This document shows, piece after piece, positions 5,464 through 5,665 of a DNA stretch of 5,665 nt (position 1 is the first letter of the stretch; each line of letters starts with the position of its first letter). The position numbers and the translations under genes are program-made. The DNA lies in NCBI GenBank assembly GCA_013694885.1, contig JACDBO010000460.1:1-5665 (forward strand), given 5' to 3'. The notes under the pieces were generated by a model. That model did no database searches and was not told where the DNA came from. It saw nothing but the letters and a program-made list of their open reading frames with translations. Source of the stretch: Chloroflexia bacterium (lineage in GTDB: Bacteria; Chloroflexota; Chloroflexia; Thermomicrobiales; UBA6265).

Positions 5464-5665
5464 ATGCGTGACAGGTTGAACAGGCGACAGTTCGGCAGGA
5501 TGGCTGGAGGCGGGGCGCTGGGCGCCGGGTTGACGCTGCCGGCGTGGCGGCGGGCGCTGGCGCAGGGAGCCACACCCTCGCCGGTCGCGGGCGGACCGCC
5601 GTTCCGGGTCGCCTTCGTCTACGTCAGCCCGGTCGGCGACCTGGGCTGGACCTACGCGCACGACC
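5464..5665 (+). CDS. BMP/PnrA-family ABC transporter substrate-binding protein (3'-truncated, Tat signal)
   Basis: Start of an exported solute-binding protein of the BMP family (PF02608; PnrA-like, whose characterised members bind purine nucleosides) that would deliver its ligand to an ABC importer. Only 67 residues are inside the window. Residues 5-13 (LNRRQFGRM) are a twin-arginine motif with R7/R8, followed by a hydrophobic Ala/Gly/Leu stretch (14-27) and a likely cleavage region around ALAQ (31-34). No lipobox cysteine is visible, so the protein is Tat-exported and not an obvious lipoprotein. A short GATPSPVAGG linker leads into RVAFVYVSPVGDLGWTYAHD (48-67), which is the first strand and ligand-site region of the BMP fold, with the diagnostic GDLGWTYAHD. 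The permease and ATPase genes would be expected to the right. The ligand cannot be assigned from this fragment. Confidence 0.88.
   Translation, partial: MRDRLNRRQFGRMAGGGALGAGLTLPAWRRALAQGATPSPVAGGPPFRVAFVYVSPVGDLGWTYAHD

Noticed and set aside
4809..5573. 254-residue minus-strand frame containing 'HSERSARNFSF' and 'AAARNDRE'
   Set aside because: Those peptides are the well-known false translation of the inverted repeat at 5309-5400, and the rest is antisense to DUF3830. It is not a gene.

Overview
The window is GC-rich bacterial DNA. The organism is most likely a member of the Chloroflexota, class Thermomicrobia (relatives of Sphaerobacter and Thermomicrobium). The grounds are the base composition, a Tat signal peptide followed by an 'ATPSPV' linker of the kind common in that group, a sensor-domain NarL-type two-component pair, and an intergenic inverted repeat whose spurious translation reads 'HSERSARN'. 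This assignment rests on recalled family patterns, not on a search. All convincing genes lie on the plus strand.

Layout. (1) 2-781: the 3' part of a family-2 SAM-dependent O-methyltransferase gene that enters from the left edge. (2) 782-1057: an intergenic region with a 16-bp near-perfect direct repeat at an 18-bp period, placed where a response-regulator site would be expected. (3) 1058-3962: a compact three-gene unit of a membrane sensor histidine kinase, a NarL/FixJ response regulator and a ZmaR-like GNAT acetyltransferase, with stop and start codons overlapping at both junctions. (4) About 3963-4741: a hicAB toxin-antitoxin module with its own candidate promoter, an 8-bp direct repeat overlapping that promoter, and an odd hicA 5' end where family-like sequence extends upstream of the first usual start codon. 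(5) 4827-5267: a DUF3830 protein. (6) 5309-5400: a long imperfect inverted repeat. (7) 5464 to the right edge: the start of a Tat-exported BMP/PnrA-type ABC-transporter substrate-binding protein.

How the genes may work together. The kinase has several membrane segments and no sizeable extracellular domain, so it probably senses something in or at the membrane, such as envelope stress or a membrane-active compound. It would phosphorylate the LuxR-type regulator. The translationally coupled acetyltransferase belongs to the family of the zwittermicin A resistance protein ZmaR, so the unit could be a signal-responsive drug- or metabolite-modifying cassette; this is inference. The hicAB pair looks like an independent accessory module. 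The DUF3830 gene and the BMP binding-protein gene may belong to one small-molecule uptake and catabolism locus that continues to the right. No rRNA, tRNA, CRISPR array or insertion sequence was recognised.
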